This document shows positions 1 to 8,652 of a DNA stretch of 64,000 nucleotides, one piece after another (position 1 is the first letter of the stretch; each line of letters begins with the position of its first letter). The translations under genes were made by a program, and so were the position numbers. Source of the stretch: Myxococcales bacterium (GTDB lineage Bacteria; Myxococcota_A; Polyangia; Polyangiales; Polyangiaceae); assembly GCA_016712525.1 (NCBI GenBank), contig JADJQX010000007.1, positions 930,001 through 994,000 of the forward strand, written 5' to 3'. A model generated the notes under the pieces. The model searched no databases. It saw only the letters and a program-made list of their open reading frames with translations, and was not told where the DNA came from.

Positions 1-17
1 GCAGGAGGTAGAGTCGG

Positions 18-209
18 TCAGGCCTTCTCGACCTGCTGGGTTTGAGCTTGGGGGAGCTGGCCTTGCGCCGAAGCGCGGCCGAGAGAGAGCGTGCCGACGA
101 AAATCCCGATGGTGAGCGCGAGGACGGCCATGTGCCCGAGCAGCGCGCCGGAGCAGCCGGCGATGGCGATGGGGGCGATGGCGGCGAGGTACCAGTGGGT
201 CAGTTTCAT
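18..209 (-). CDS. Small two-helix membrane protein, unknown function
   Basis: A 63-residue product, mostly two hydrophobic segments (about residues 6-20 and 26-45) followed by a short Gln/Ala-rich polar tail. A Cys at residue 19 lies inside the first segment (IAGC), so a lipoprotein reading is possible, but the second hydrophobic stretch favours a small integral membrane protein. A purine-rich stretch (GGAAGCGAGAAG on the minus strand) precedes the ATG. I do not recognise the family. It is the only gene on this side of a 480 bp gap, so nothing about its job can be taken from neighbours. Confidence 0.45.
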   Translation of the reverse strand: MKLTHWYLAAIAPIAIAGCSGALLGHMAVLALTIGIFVGTLSLGRASAQGQLPQAQTQQVEKA

Positions 210-690
210 GCTTCTCGCTTCCGTCGGAGCGGGGGCTCCGGAGGGGGGGCCTAGGTCGCGCCGGGAGCCATGCGGCTACCCGACATGTAGGATAAGATAC
301 GACACTTCGGCGCCGCGGCCAAACTTGTACTGACTTCGCTGTCAGGGGTGCAACGGAAAACGTCGAGGGCGGCTCGACCATCAGGTTCCATGATCCAGGC
401 CAAGTGGCGGACATTTCACTTCTTTCCATGGTTTCGCGAAGTTGGTCGTTTTCTTGACTTCCGGGAAATCCAAAGGTGAGGCATGGCGGACACGGCGCTG
501 TCCTCGGGGGGACGCGCCGCACACAACCCCGCTTCCGTGCCGAAAGACCCCACGCGGCGCGCCCCGGCCTCGCCACGCGGGGACCGTGAGACGAGCTCGG
601 CGTCGCGTGGTGGATGACCATGGTCAGCGAAACGCGAGGGGGCCCGGTTTTCCGTAGCCTTCCGGGCCTGGAGGGCCCTATCGTCGTCGT
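210..690. other. Non-coding stretch, nothing recognised
   Basis: About 480 bp between the small membrane protein and the envelope operon. The only frames open here (for example 442-657 on the plus strand) give Arg/Pro-rich low-complexity translations typical of chance frames in GC-rich DNA. I found no tRNA, repeat or hairpin. It presumably holds divergent promoters, but I cannot point to a convincing one. Confidence 0.4.
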
Positions 691-720
691 GTGCGGCGCG
701 GCCGCGTGGAACCGGTGCGG

Positions 721-1263
721 ATGACCTTCTCCCGAGCGGCGCATGCCTTGCGCCACGCTGTCCTCGACCTGACGAGACGAGCCTCCGGGCCTCGCGGCTT
801 CGGTGCGGCCGTTCTGCTCGTCGGAGTTACCGTTTCGGCATCGGCGTGCGAGACGATCGACCCGGGCCCGAGCTTCGTCGTGGCCGACGAGCGCTTCGAT
901 CCGGACTTCTTCTTCTGCAAGGTCGAGCCCGAGGTGCTCTTCGCCAAGAAGTGCGGGTCGGGAGATCCCGGCCAAGGCGACCGAGCAGGCGGCTGCCACT
1001 TCAACCCGTCCGCCGTGAGCGGCATGGCGCTCGTCGAGCACCCCCCGGTCGACTGCGGCGGCGGGGAGCGCCCCGTGAACCGCTCTCAAGTCGGCGCCGG
1101 GAGCCCCGCGCAAGCGAACCTCGAGGCCGCGTCCATCGTCATGAGCCGGGACATCAACGCGGCGCCCATCTTCGTGCGCCCCACCGGCGCGAACCACCCG
1201 CGCGCCATCTTCCCGAAGAACGACCCGGCGGCCGACGTCCTCCGCGCATGGGCGCAAAAATGA
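721..1263 (+). CDS. Lipoprotein with expanded C...CH motif
   Basis: A 180-residue exported protein. A hydrophobic segment ends in a lipobox-like SASAC with the acceptor Cys at residue 43 from this ATG; an in-frame GTG at 691 would add 10 residues. The mature part has a Cys pair ending in CH, with 13 residues between the two Cys (KKCG...GGCHF). This looks like a haem-c attachment motif with a stretched loop; haem binding is not established. The C-terminal part resembles small cytochrome-c-like lipoproteins common in myxobacteria. It is first in an operon: the next start codon overlaps its stop (ATGA, 1260-1263). Function is unknown, possibly envelope redox chemistry, as suggested by the downstream DUF4266/DUF3570 genes. 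Confidence 0.6.
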   Translation: MTFSRAAHALRHAVLDLTRRASGPRGFGAAVLLVGVTVSASACETIDPGPSFVVADERFDPDFFFCKVEPEVLFAKKCGSGDPGQGDRAGGCHFNPSAVSGMALVEHPPVDCGGGERPVNRSQVGAGSPAQANLEAASIVMSRDINAAPIFVRPTGANHPRAIFPKNDPAADVLRAWAQK

Positions 1264-2057
1264 AGAGGATTTCGGCGGTTTGCGCGGTCCTCTTGGGCCT
1301 CGTGCTCGTCGTGGGAGCGCCGGCGTCGGCCTCCGCCGAGGACCGCCCCGAGGCCTTCGCGAGGGTCGTGGTCGACGAGCTCGAGCTCCGGTCGGGCCCA
1401 GGCGCCACCTTCCGCGTCATCGGCACGGCCCGACGCGGGGAGACGCTCGCCCTCGACGGTCGTCAAGGAGAGGGGTTCTGGCTCCGCATCGTCACGGCCG
1501 ACGGGCGCACGGCGTACGTGCTCGGGGCGCAGGTCGAGCCCTTCGCGGTGAAGCCCGGCGAGGCCGACGCCCCGTCACGTCCCGGTCTGCTCGCGCCCCC
1601 TCCTCTCAAAGACACCGTCGCCGGCTTCAACATCGTCGGCGGCGTGCTGCGCATCCCGATCGCGGACGGCTCGTTCCGGGGCTTCGGGTACATGGAGCTC
1701 GTGCCGCAGCTCGTCCTCCACGAGACCATCACCTTGAACGGCTTCGTCGGGGCGGCGCTCACGGCCGACGGCGCTCAGATTTTCTACGGAGGCGGCGCGC
1801 AGGTGAACCTCGCGCCCTCGTGGCCGATTTCGCCCTTCGTCGGGCTCGGCGTGGGCGAGCTCCGCGTGCTCCCGAACGCCGACTCGTTCGTGCTCGCGAA
1901 GGAGCGCTTCTACCTCGCCCGCGCCGGGGGCGGCTTCATGCTCGCGCTGCGGGGGCGCATCCTCACGCGCTTCGAGGTCACGAACGCCTCTCTCTTCACC
2001 ACCGAGGGCCTCAAGAACGCCCAGACGTTCTCCTTCGGGTTAGGAGCGTACTTTTGA
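1260..2057 (+). CDS. Exported SH3-domain protein with C-terminal beta-barrel-like region
   Basis: A 265-residue protein. The signal peptide is about residues 1-26 (hydrophobic core LLGLVLVVG, cleavage near ASA-EDR). A bacterial SH3 domain follows (about 33-95, with the typical LRSGPG and W-x-R-I-V pattern). Residues 120-265 are alternating Gly/aromatic strands ending in FGLGAYF, as in outer-membrane barrels with a terminal aromatic. The start overlaps the upstream stop by 4 nt, and a second ATG 12 nt earlier (1248) is also possible. Its stop overlaps the TTG start of the DUF4266 gene, so three genes are probably translationally coupled. The SH3 domain may bind peptidoglycan, tying the barrel to the wall. 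No exact family is recognised. Confidence 0.7.
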   Translation: MKRISAVCAVLLGLVLVVGAPASASAEDRPEAFARVVVDELELRSGPGATFRVIGTARRGETLALDGRQGEGFWLRIVTADGRTAYVLGAQVEPFAVKPGEADAPSRPGLLAPPPLKDTVAGFNIVGGVLRIPIADGSFRGFGYMELVPQLVLHETITLNGFVGAALTADGAQIFYGGGAQVNLAPSWPISPFVGLGVGELRVLPNADSFVLAKERFYLARAGGGFMLALRGRILTRFEVTNASLFTTEGLKNAQTFSFGLGAYF

Positions 2058-2263
2058 AACATCTCGAAATCGCTCTGGTTTTTGTCGCGACCCTCGCCTC
2101 GGGGTGCGTCACCGTCAAGCCTCAGGAGCGTGCCGTGCTCGCCGATCCGTCGATGCAGTTCGAGAGTGATCCGCAGGCCGCGCAGGTCCGCCACGCGATC
2201 GAGAACCGCGAGGGCTCGTACGGCGGCGCGGGCGTCACCGGAGGGGGCTGCGGCTGCAACTGA
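2054..2263 (+). CDS. DUF4266-family small lipoprotein
   Basis: A 69-residue lipoprotein starting at TTG (2054), with a clear Shine-Dalgarno TAGGAG 7 nt upstream that sits inside the previous gene. The signal peptide ends LASGC (Cys 18). The mature part carries the family hallmarks: P-x-E-R near the start, L-A-D-P-x-M, H-x-x-x-x-R-E, and a Gly-rich tail ending GGGCGCN. DUF4266 proteins typically sit beside DUF3570 outer-membrane proteins, as here (2 nt gap to the next start). In other bacteria such pairs often lie near ApbE flavin transferases or thioredoxin-like genes; none is present here. A role in envelope redox or metal handling is inference. Confidence 0.75.
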   Translation: MKHLEIALVFVATLASGCVTVKPQERAVLADPSMQFESDPQAAQVRHAIENREGSYGGAGVTGGGCGCN

Positions 2264-2265
2264 TC

Positions 2266-3513
2266 ATGAGGCCCTCCGCTCGACTGCGACTGTCCGTGCT
2301 CGCCCTGACCCTCGTGGCCGGGGAGCGGGTCGCGCACGCTCAGGTGGCCGAGGTCGCGGGCTCGTACACGGTCTACCACGAGGCTCCGACCCGCACGAAC
2401 ATGACGGTGCTCACGCCGGGCGTCGATCTCACCGTGCGGCCGACCTCGTGGCTCACCGTGCGCGGCGGCTACGAGGCCGACGTCGTGAGCGGCGCGAGCG
2501 TCTCGGTGAAGGCGGGCTCGGCCTACGCGGCCAATAACCCCGGCGCGGACGTGATCACGGCGGCGAGCGTCCAAGACTTTCGCCACGCCCCGCGCGGCGG
2601 GTTCTCGCTCAAAAAGGGCGACGTCACGTTCCTTGCGAACTACAACTATTCGACCGAGAACGACTACAAATCGCACGCGTTCAACATCGGCGCCAAGACC
2701 GAGATCTTCGAGCACAACACGCAGCTCGAGCTCGGCTACGCCCGGAACTTCGACAGCGTCTGCGACCGCATCCAGGGCGCGAACGACACCTCGACGCGCT
2801 TCCGCGCCCTCGAGAGCTCCGACGGGTGTTTCACCGACGACCCGCTCCGCACGACGCGCGCGATCGGGGTCGACGGGTACCAAGGGAGCTGGAGCCAGGC
2901 GTGGACGCCGATCTTCGTCACGCAGCTCGTCTACACGGCGCAGCTCCAGAACGGCTTTCTGTCGAACCCGTACCGGAGCGTCATCATCGGGCAGGGGCAG
3001 CGCGCGCAGGAGTACCACCCCGACGATCGCGCGAGGCACGCGCTCGCCTTCCGCGGCAACGTGTTCTTGCGGTCGCTGCGGCTCGCGGTCCGCTTCGGCG
3101 CGCGCCTCTACGCCGACAGCTGGGGCGTGAAGAGCGGCACGGGCGAGCTCGAGCTCGAGAAGATCGCCTTCGAGAGCCTCAGGCTCACCGCGGTGGGCCG
3201 CTTCTACAAACAGTCGGGCGCGCTCTTCTTCAGCGACGACTACACCGGAGGCGACGCGCCTCTCGGGCCCAAAGGCCAGTACTTTACGGGCGATCGTGAG
3301 CTCTCTCCCTTCTTCAGCGTGCTCACGGGCCTCCGCCTCGGGTACGGCGTGACCGCCGACAAGAAGAAGTACCTCGGCTTCATCCAGGGGCTCCGCGTCG
3401 GGCTCTCCGCGAGCGTCCAGTTCTTCTCGTACGACGAGTACACGCTCGGCGGGCAGCCCGTGGGCAACGCGCGCGCGCTCCTCTTCGGGCTGAGCGGCGG
3501 CGCGACGTTCTGA
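2266..3513 (+). CDS. DUF3570-family outer-membrane beta-barrel protein
   Basis: A 415-residue protein with an N-terminal signal peptide (cleavage near AHA-QVA, residue 25). The rest is amphipathic strands with many aromatic residues, ending in SGGATF, a typical C-terminal Phe of a barrel. Length and the H-A-F-N-I-G, Y-x-G-S-W and D-D-R-A-R-H-A patterns match DUF3570 proteins. It follows the DUF4266 gene by 2 nt and closes the operon. Residues about 164-190 hold two Cys in a surface-loop-like region (CDRIQ and DGCF). Substrate or partner is unknown. The gene converges on the oxygenase gene with only 4 bp between them and no obvious terminator. Confidence 0.75.
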   Translation: MRPSARLRLSVLALTLVAGERVAHAQVAEVAGSYTVYHEAPTRTNMTVLTPGVDLTVRPTSWLTVRGGYEADVVSGASVSVKAGSAYAANNPGADVITAASVQDFRHAPRGGFSLKKGDVTFLANYNYSTENDYKSHAFNIGAKTEIFEHNTQLELGYARNFDSVCDRIQGANDTSTRFRALESSDGCFTDDPLRTTRAIGVDGYQGSWSQAWTPIFVTQLVYTAQLQNGFLSNPYRSVIIGQGQRAQEYHPDDRARHALAFRGNVFLRSLRLAVRFGARLYADSWGVKSGTGELELEKIAFESLRLTAVGRFYKQSGALFFSDDYTGGDAPLGPKGQYFTGDRELSPFFSVLTGLRLGYGVTADKKKYLGFIQGLRVGLSASVQFFSYDEYTLGGQPVGNARALLFGLSGGATF

Positions 3514-3517
3514 CGGC

Positions 3518-4093
3518 TCACGCGCCGTACATCACATCGGTGCGGAGCACGTACTTGGTGCCCGCCGTGACCGCGACCCCTTCGTGGAGGAGGTGGTGCG
3601 CGAACACGAGCACCTTGCCCGTCTCGGGCACCACGTCGACGCCGTCGTCGACGAAGCGTGTGGCGCCGCCCTCGAAGCCGTCGTTCAAGTAGAGGAGCAG
3701 GGTGAGCTCGGAGCCGAGGGTGGGGGAGGGCCGGTACGAGCCGTCGTAGTGTGGACGAAACACCTGGCCTTCGCGGTACCGGTAGCCACGGAGGCGCGGG
3801 TTGGCCCCGGAGAGCGGCCGTCCCACGAGCGAGGGTGGCAGCGTCGAGGCGACCCGCGACACGAGCTCCCCCGCGAGCGCCGCGTCCTCGAACATCACCC
3901 GCTCGTTCGTGCGGATGTCCTCGCGCACCGTGGGGCCGCCCGGGAGCGAGACGGGGGCGAGGGCCGGCCCGAGGGCGTCGATGTGGTCGCGGATCGCGCG
4001 GCACTCCTCCCGGTCGAACACCCCGCCGACCGACCAATAACAACGCCCGCGGGTCTCGACGAGCTCGAGCAGCACCTTGAGGTATGACCACAT
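3518..4093 (-). CDS. 2-oxoglutarate/Fe(II)-dependent oxygenase, prolyl-4-hydroxylase type
   Basis: A 191-residue cytosolic protein with the double-stranded beta-helix signature. The iron triad is His/Asp in PHYDGSY (about 126-128) plus a distal His in LLHEGV. The 2OG carboxylate ligand is probably Lys or Arg in GTKYVLRTDVMY. The stretch LTLLLYLND-FEGGATRF is typical of the P4Hc domain family. Reaction: hydroxylation with oxidative decarboxylation of 2-oxoglutarate; the substrate (protein side chain or small molecule) cannot be told. The ATG at 4093 is preferred over an in-frame ATG at 4135, which would add a 14-residue tail and overlap the promoter of the divergent glyoxalase gene. Confidence 0.8.
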   Translation of the reverse strand: MWSYLKVLLELVETRGRCYWSVGGVFDREECRAIRDHIDALGPALAPVSLPGGPTVREDIRTNERVMFEDAALAGELVSRVASTLPPSLVGRPLSGANPRLRGYRYREGQVFRPHYDGSYRPSPTLGSELTLLLYLNDGFEGGATRFVDDGVDVVPETGKVLVFAHHLLHEGVAVTAGTKYVLRTDVMYGA

Positions 4094-4171
4094 AAGAAAG
4101 AGTGTAGTGTGCTTTTTATTGGGTGCAAGCGGCATGTCGCGCGCCCGAGCGCATCGGCGTACCGTGCCGGC

Positions 4172-4597
4172 ATGCGATTTCTCCACACGATGCTCCGCGT
4201 GAAAGACCTCGACGTCGCTCTGGATTTCTTCGTGAAGAAGCTCGGCCTCGTGGAGGTCGGGCGCAGCGAGAGCGCGGCCGGCAAGTTCACCCTCGTGTTC
4301 CTCTCGTCGGGCGCCGAGGGCGACACGGCCCAGGTCGAGCTCACGTACAACTGGGACGAGCCCGAGCCCTATCCGACGGGGCGCTTCTTCGGGCACCTCG
4401 CGTACGCCGTCGACGACATCTACGCGACGTGCGCCGACCTCCAGGCGAAGGGCGTCACCATCCACAGGCCCCCGCGCGACGGCAAGATGGCCTTCGTCAA
4501 GTCGCCGGACGGCCACTCGATCGAGCTGCTCCAACGTGGCCCCGCGCTCGCGCCCGCCGAGCCCTGGGCCTCGATGTCCAACACCGGGTCCTGGTGA
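4172..4597 (+). CDS. gloA: Lactoylglutathione lyase (glyoxalase I)
   Basis: A 141-residue single-domain glyoxalase of the vicinal-oxygen-chelate fold. It has the characteristic start RFLHTMLRVKDLDVALDFF, a paired betaalphabetabetabeta layout, GHLAYAVDDIY in the second half (metal-binding His), and KSPDGHSIELLQ with the C-terminal metal Glu. Reaction: conversion of the methylglyoxal-glutathione hemithioacetal to S-lactoylglutathione. The ATG at 4172 fits the usual family start; frames upstream to 4109 add an unlikely Arg-rich leader. No Shine-Dalgarno is visible, and a TACCGT box ends 6 nt before the ATG. It is divergent from the oxygenase gene. Confidence 0.88.
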   Translation: MRFLHTMLRVKDLDVALDFFVKKLGLVEVGRSESAAGKFTLVFLSSGAEGDTAQVELTYNWDEPEPYPTGRFFGHLAYAVDDIYATCADLQAKGVTIHRPPRDGKMAFVKSPDGHSIELLQRGPALAPAEPWASMSNTGSW

Positions 4598-4606
4598 CAT
4601 GTGCCC

Positions 4607-4634
4607 GCGAGAGCCTCCGCGGTGAGGCTCTCGC
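4607..4634. terminator. Bidirectional hairpin between gloA and the FHA-sigma54 activator
   Basis: A perfect 11-bp inverted repeat (GCGAGAGCCTC, 6-nt loop CGCGGT, GAGGCTCTCGC) in the 64 bp between two convergent genes. There is no T-run on either side, so termination efficiency is uncertain, but position and stability fit a shared terminator. Confidence 0.7.
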
Positions 4635-4661
4635 GCCCCTCGCCCCACTCGCGCGCCGCGC

Positions 4662-6044
<1,383 letters not shown>

Positions 6045-6068
6045 GGCGGCGGACTCGAAGGCGCGAGC

Positions 6069-6497
6069 CTACGGACGAACGCTCACGTCGAGCGTCGTCG
6101 TTGCGCCACTGACAGTTACCCGTTTTCGCGACACGGTGCGACCTTCCAGCGTGACGATTTCGACCTCGACGTCGTAGTCCCCGTCGGGCAATCGAAGCTC
6201 ATGGATAAGTGCTTCCGGAGCCCCTCCGGGCGCGTACGTGAAGGTCGCCTCACGTAGCGGCTCGCCGTCCGTCGAAAACCACGCGATCCGCGCCTCGCGC
6301 ACCGCCGCGTGACCCGGGAGCTTCACGCGGAGCCGCTGGTCTCGCGGGAGCTTCGGGCCGAGCGCGAGGAGCGCCGCGACCCCGAGCCCGACGAAGAGGA
6401 GGAACGATCTCTTCCCGAGCCGTGGCCCGTCCGTGGTCGCGGCGGCCTTGGGGGGCGCGACCGGGCCGTCCGCGGCGTCCGTGGGCTCAGGGGGCAC
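6069..6497 (-). CDS. Single-pass membrane-anchored protein, unknown function
   Basis: A 142-residue protein: a proline-rich cytosolic N-terminus (1-28), one transmembrane helix (about 31-47, SFLLFVGLGVAALLAL), then a periplasmic beta-rich domain with an Ig/CarboxypepD-like look (LPDGDYDVEVEIVTLEG, then VSRKRVTVSG). That last motif resembles domains that present short surface sugars or peptides, but I cannot name the family. Its ATG overlaps the end of the cytochrome gene by 11 nt, so the two are probably coupled. The FHA-sigma54 activator starts 24 nt downstream. Confidence 0.65.
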   Translation of the reverse strand: MPPEPTDAADGPVAPPKAAATTDGPRLGKRSFLLFVGLGVAALLALGPKLPRDQRLRVKLPGHAAVREARIAWFSTDGEPLREATFTYAPGGAPEALIHELRLPDGDYDVEVEIVTLEGRTVSRKRVTVSGATTTLDVSVRP

Positions 6498-6954
6498 GGC
6501 GCTTCCGAATGCGCTTCGTGAGCGCCGCGAGCACGGGCTCGCTCACGTCGAACTTGGGCATCTGTCCCTTGCCGGCGCGGATGGTCGCTGCGATTTCGGC
6601 GTCCTTCACCTTGTCTTGCCAGTCCGGGCGCGTAAGGTCAGGTGCCTTTACCATCGCCCCTTGAGGGCCGTCGCCCTTGCCGTCGCGCCCGTGGCACGTC
6701 GAGCATTGGGTGCTCCACGTGAGCTCGGCGACCTCGGCGGCCTCTTCCTCGGGTGATGCCTTCTTGGGTTTTCCGGTCGCGGGGGACTGGCCTTGCGCGG
6801 CGCGGGCGCTCTCTTCGCCGCGCTCGTGGTCCTTCGGGGTCCACTCGGGGAGGCCGGAGGCCGAGGGGGCGCGGTCGCAGCCCGTGACACCGGAAGCGAC
6901 GGCGAGGGCGAAGAGAAACGCGAGGGTGGACGGGCGGGGGAGGGCGCTCTTCAT
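6487..6954 (-). CDS. Mono-haem cytochrome c lipoprotein
   Basis: A 155-residue lipoprotein. The signal peptide ends VTGC (Cys 26), a charged linker spans about 30-75, and the class I cytochrome c domain has haem-binding CSTCH (84-88) followed by GRDGKGDGP. The likely distal axial ligand is Met 132 in GQMPKF. Role: electron carrier tethered to the membrane in the periplasm. It is first of a three-gene operon whose last gene is a sigma54 activator. No oxidase or reductase subunit is next to it, so its partner is not visible here. Confidence 0.85.
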   Translation of the reverse strand: MKSALPRPSTLAFLFALAVASGVTGCDRAPSASGLPEWTPKDHERGEESARAAQGQSPATGKPKKASPEEEAAEVAELTWSTQCSTCHGRDGKGDGPQGAMVKAPDLTRPDWQDKVKDAEIAATIRAGKGQMPKFDVSEPVLAALTKRIRKRRAP

Positions 6955-7051
6955 CGTCGGTGCCGCGGAGAGCTATACCCCGCTTTCCGGTGCTTCGGGA
7001 GCGGGCGCCGCGAGCGCGCACGAGTTTCGCGCGAACGCCCGGGATTTCGCC

Positions 7052-7080
7052 TTGTTCGGCCTTCCGGCCGAGGTTATAGC
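7052..7080 (+). promoter_or_regulatory. Candidate promoter of panB
   Basis: TTGTTC (7052-7057), a 17-nt spacer, then TATAGC (7075-7080), ending 46 nt before the panB start. This is a sigma70-like match by eye only. Confidence 0.4.
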
Positions 7081-7126
7081 CTGGGAGACAGGCGCGGACT
7101 TTTGCGAGCCGCGACCGGAGGTAAAC

Positions 7127-8044
7127 ATGTACGGAAAAGATGCGTCTGGCCGCGTGGCCAAGGTGACGGTACCCGAGCTCCGCGCGCGCAAGGCCGCCGG
7201 CCCGAAGATCGCGATGGTGACCGCCTACGACTTCACCATGGCGCGCCTCGCCGACGAGGCCGGCGTCGACATGGTCCTCGTGGGAGACTCGCTCGGCATG
7301 GTCGTGCAGGGGCTCTCGAACACGATCCCCGTCAGCCTCGACGAGATGGCCTACCACTGCCGCGCCGTCGCGCGAGGGCTCGGGCGCGCTCACCTCGTCG
7401 GCGACTTGCCCTTCATGAGCTACCAGGTCTCCCCCGCGCAGGCCGTGGAGAGCGCCGGGAAGCTCATGAAAGACGGCCTCGCCGAGAGCGTGAAGCTCGA
7501 AGGAGGCGACGAGGTCGCCGAGCACGTGCGCCGCATCGTGCGCGCGGGCATTCCTGTCGTCGGTCACGTCGGCCTCACGCCGCAAAGCGTGCATGCCCTC
7601 GGCGGCTTCAAGGTCCAGGGGCGAGGCAAGGGCGCCGCCGAGAAGCTCCTCGACGACGCACGCGCGCTCGAAGAGGCCGGCGCGTTCGCGCTGGTGCTCG
7701 AGGCCATCCCGCCGGATCTCGCCGAGCTCGTGACGAACGAGATCTCCATCCCCACGATCGGCATCGGCGCCGGGGCGGCATGCGACGGGCAAGTGCTCGT
7801 GTGCACGGATCTCCTCGGCATGGTGCGCGGTCACATGCCGAAATTTGCGAAACGTTTCGCAGAGTTGGGTGATGCTGCGGTCGATGCCTTCGGTGCCTAC
7901 GTGGCCGAGGTCCGCGACGGCACGTTCCCGGCCGCGGCGCACACGTACAAGCCGAACGGCCCGAGCGCCGCCGCGCCTCGTGCTCACCACGAGGACGAGG
8001 CCGCGTCGCTCGACGCCCCGCTCGCGCTCGATCTCTGGCACTGA
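7127..8044 (+). CDS. panB: 3-methyl-2-oxobutanoate hydroxymethyltransferase
   Basis: A 305-residue enzyme of pantothenate (CoA) synthesis: it transfers a hydroxymethyl group from methylenetetrahydrofolate to 2-oxoisovalerate to give ketopantoate. Family signatures are MVTAYDFTMARLADEAGVD, the metal-binding VGDSLGMV, LEGGD and the catalytic-Glu motif ALVLEAIP, plus IPTIGIGAGAACDGQVLV. Start: ATG preceded by GGAGGT 4 nt upstream. It is about 40 residues longer than the Escherichia coli enzyme because of a Pro/Ala/His-rich C-terminal tail of unknown role. It is monocistronic; panC and panD are not in the window. Confidence 0.95.
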   Translation: MYGKDASGRVAKVTVPELRARKAAGPKIAMVTAYDFTMARLADEAGVDMVLVGDSLGMVVQGLSNTIPVSLDEMAYHCRAVARGLGRAHLVGDLPFMSYQVSPAQAVESAGKLMKDGLAESVKLEGGDEVAEHVRRIVRAGIPVVGHVGLTPQSVHALGGFKVQGRGKGAAEKLLDDARALEEAGAFALVLEAIPPDLAELVTNEISIPTIGIGAGAACDGQVLVCTDLLGMVRGHMPKFAKRFAELGDAAVDAFGAYVAEVRDGTFPAAAHTYKPNGPSAAAPRAHHEDEAASLDAPLALDLWH

Positions 8045-8062
8045 CCGGACACGCACATCGCC

Positions 8063-8101
8063 GAAGGGCTGTTCGCCTACGCGCGAGCGGCCCTTCTTCG
8101 T
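8063..8101. terminator. Hairpin between panB and the acetyltransferase
   Basis: GAAGGGC (8063-8069) pairs with GCCCTTC (8090-8096), with additional inner pairing (GTTCGC/GCGAGC). TTCGTTCG follows on the plus strand. The hairpin overlaps the 3' end of the convergent acetyltransferase gene, so it could serve both. Confidence 0.6.
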
Positions 8102-8652
8102 TCGTCACGTCGGCACCTGTAGAGCACGTGCCGCCGGAGCGGATGCCCTTCGGGGAGCCTCGGGTGATCGAAGTCGTGCTCGGGCTCGTGGACCATGCCG
8201 ATGCGCTCCATGACCCTTCGCGAGCGGGTGTTCTCGAGCACGGTGAAGGCGAAGAGCTCGTCGAGCCCGAGGACATCGAGGCCGTGCCTCTTGCAGGCGG
8301 TCGCGGCCTCTGTCGCGTAGCCGTGGCCCCACGCGCCACGCGAGAAGCGCCACGCGAGCTCCACGTAGGGCCCGCGTGAAGGGGGCAAGACGGACGGGTC
8401 GAACGTGACACGTCCAAGCCCACACATGCCCACGAACGGGCCTTCGCGGAGGTGTACGGCGTAGAGGCCGAACCCATGGGCCTGCGTGTCGACCACGATG
8501 CGATCGACGAAGGCGTCGCTCTCGTCGCGTGTCATGACGCTCGGGAAGTACCTCCGCACCTCCGGATCCGCGTTCAGCTCCGCGAACGGCGCTCGCTCGG
8601 CGTCGGTGAAGGGCGCGAGGCGGAGCCTCTCCGTGAAGAGAACGATGGTCAT
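8077..8652 (-). CDS. GNAT-family N-acetyltransferase (RimJ/RimL-like)
   Basis: A 191-residue acetyl-CoA-dependent acetyltransferase. The N-terminus TERLRLAPFTDAE and the core ELAWRFSRGAWGHGYATEA (acetyl-CoA pyrophosphate loop R/Q-x-x-G-x-G/A) are typical of the RimJ/RimL type, as are FTVLENTRSRRVMERIGM and a final DFDHPRLPEGHPLRRHVLY. These acetylate protein N-termini or small amines; the substrate is not predictable. Its ATG overlaps the stop of the upstream ligase gene (ATGA, 8649-8652), so the two are translationally coupled, an unusual pairing with a DNA ligase. Confidence 0.85.
   Translation of the reverse strand: MTIVLFTERLRLAPFTDAERAPFAELNADPEVRRYFPSVMTRDESDAFVDRIVVDTQAHGFGLYAVHLREGPFVGMCGLGRVTFDPSVLPPSRGPYVELAWRFSRGAWGHGYATEAATACKRHGLDVLGLDELFAFTVLENTRSRRVMERIGMVHEPEHDFDHPRLPEGHPLRRHVLYRCRRDERRRAARA

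Noticed and set aside
442..657. A 71-codon plus-strand open frame in the 210-690 gap
   Set aside because: Arg/Pro-rich composition, no ribosome site, no recognisable domain.
6690..6710. TGGCAC-like sigma54 -24 element near the FHA-sigma54 activator
   Set aside because: It lies inside a coding region and has no TTGC -12 element at the right spacing.
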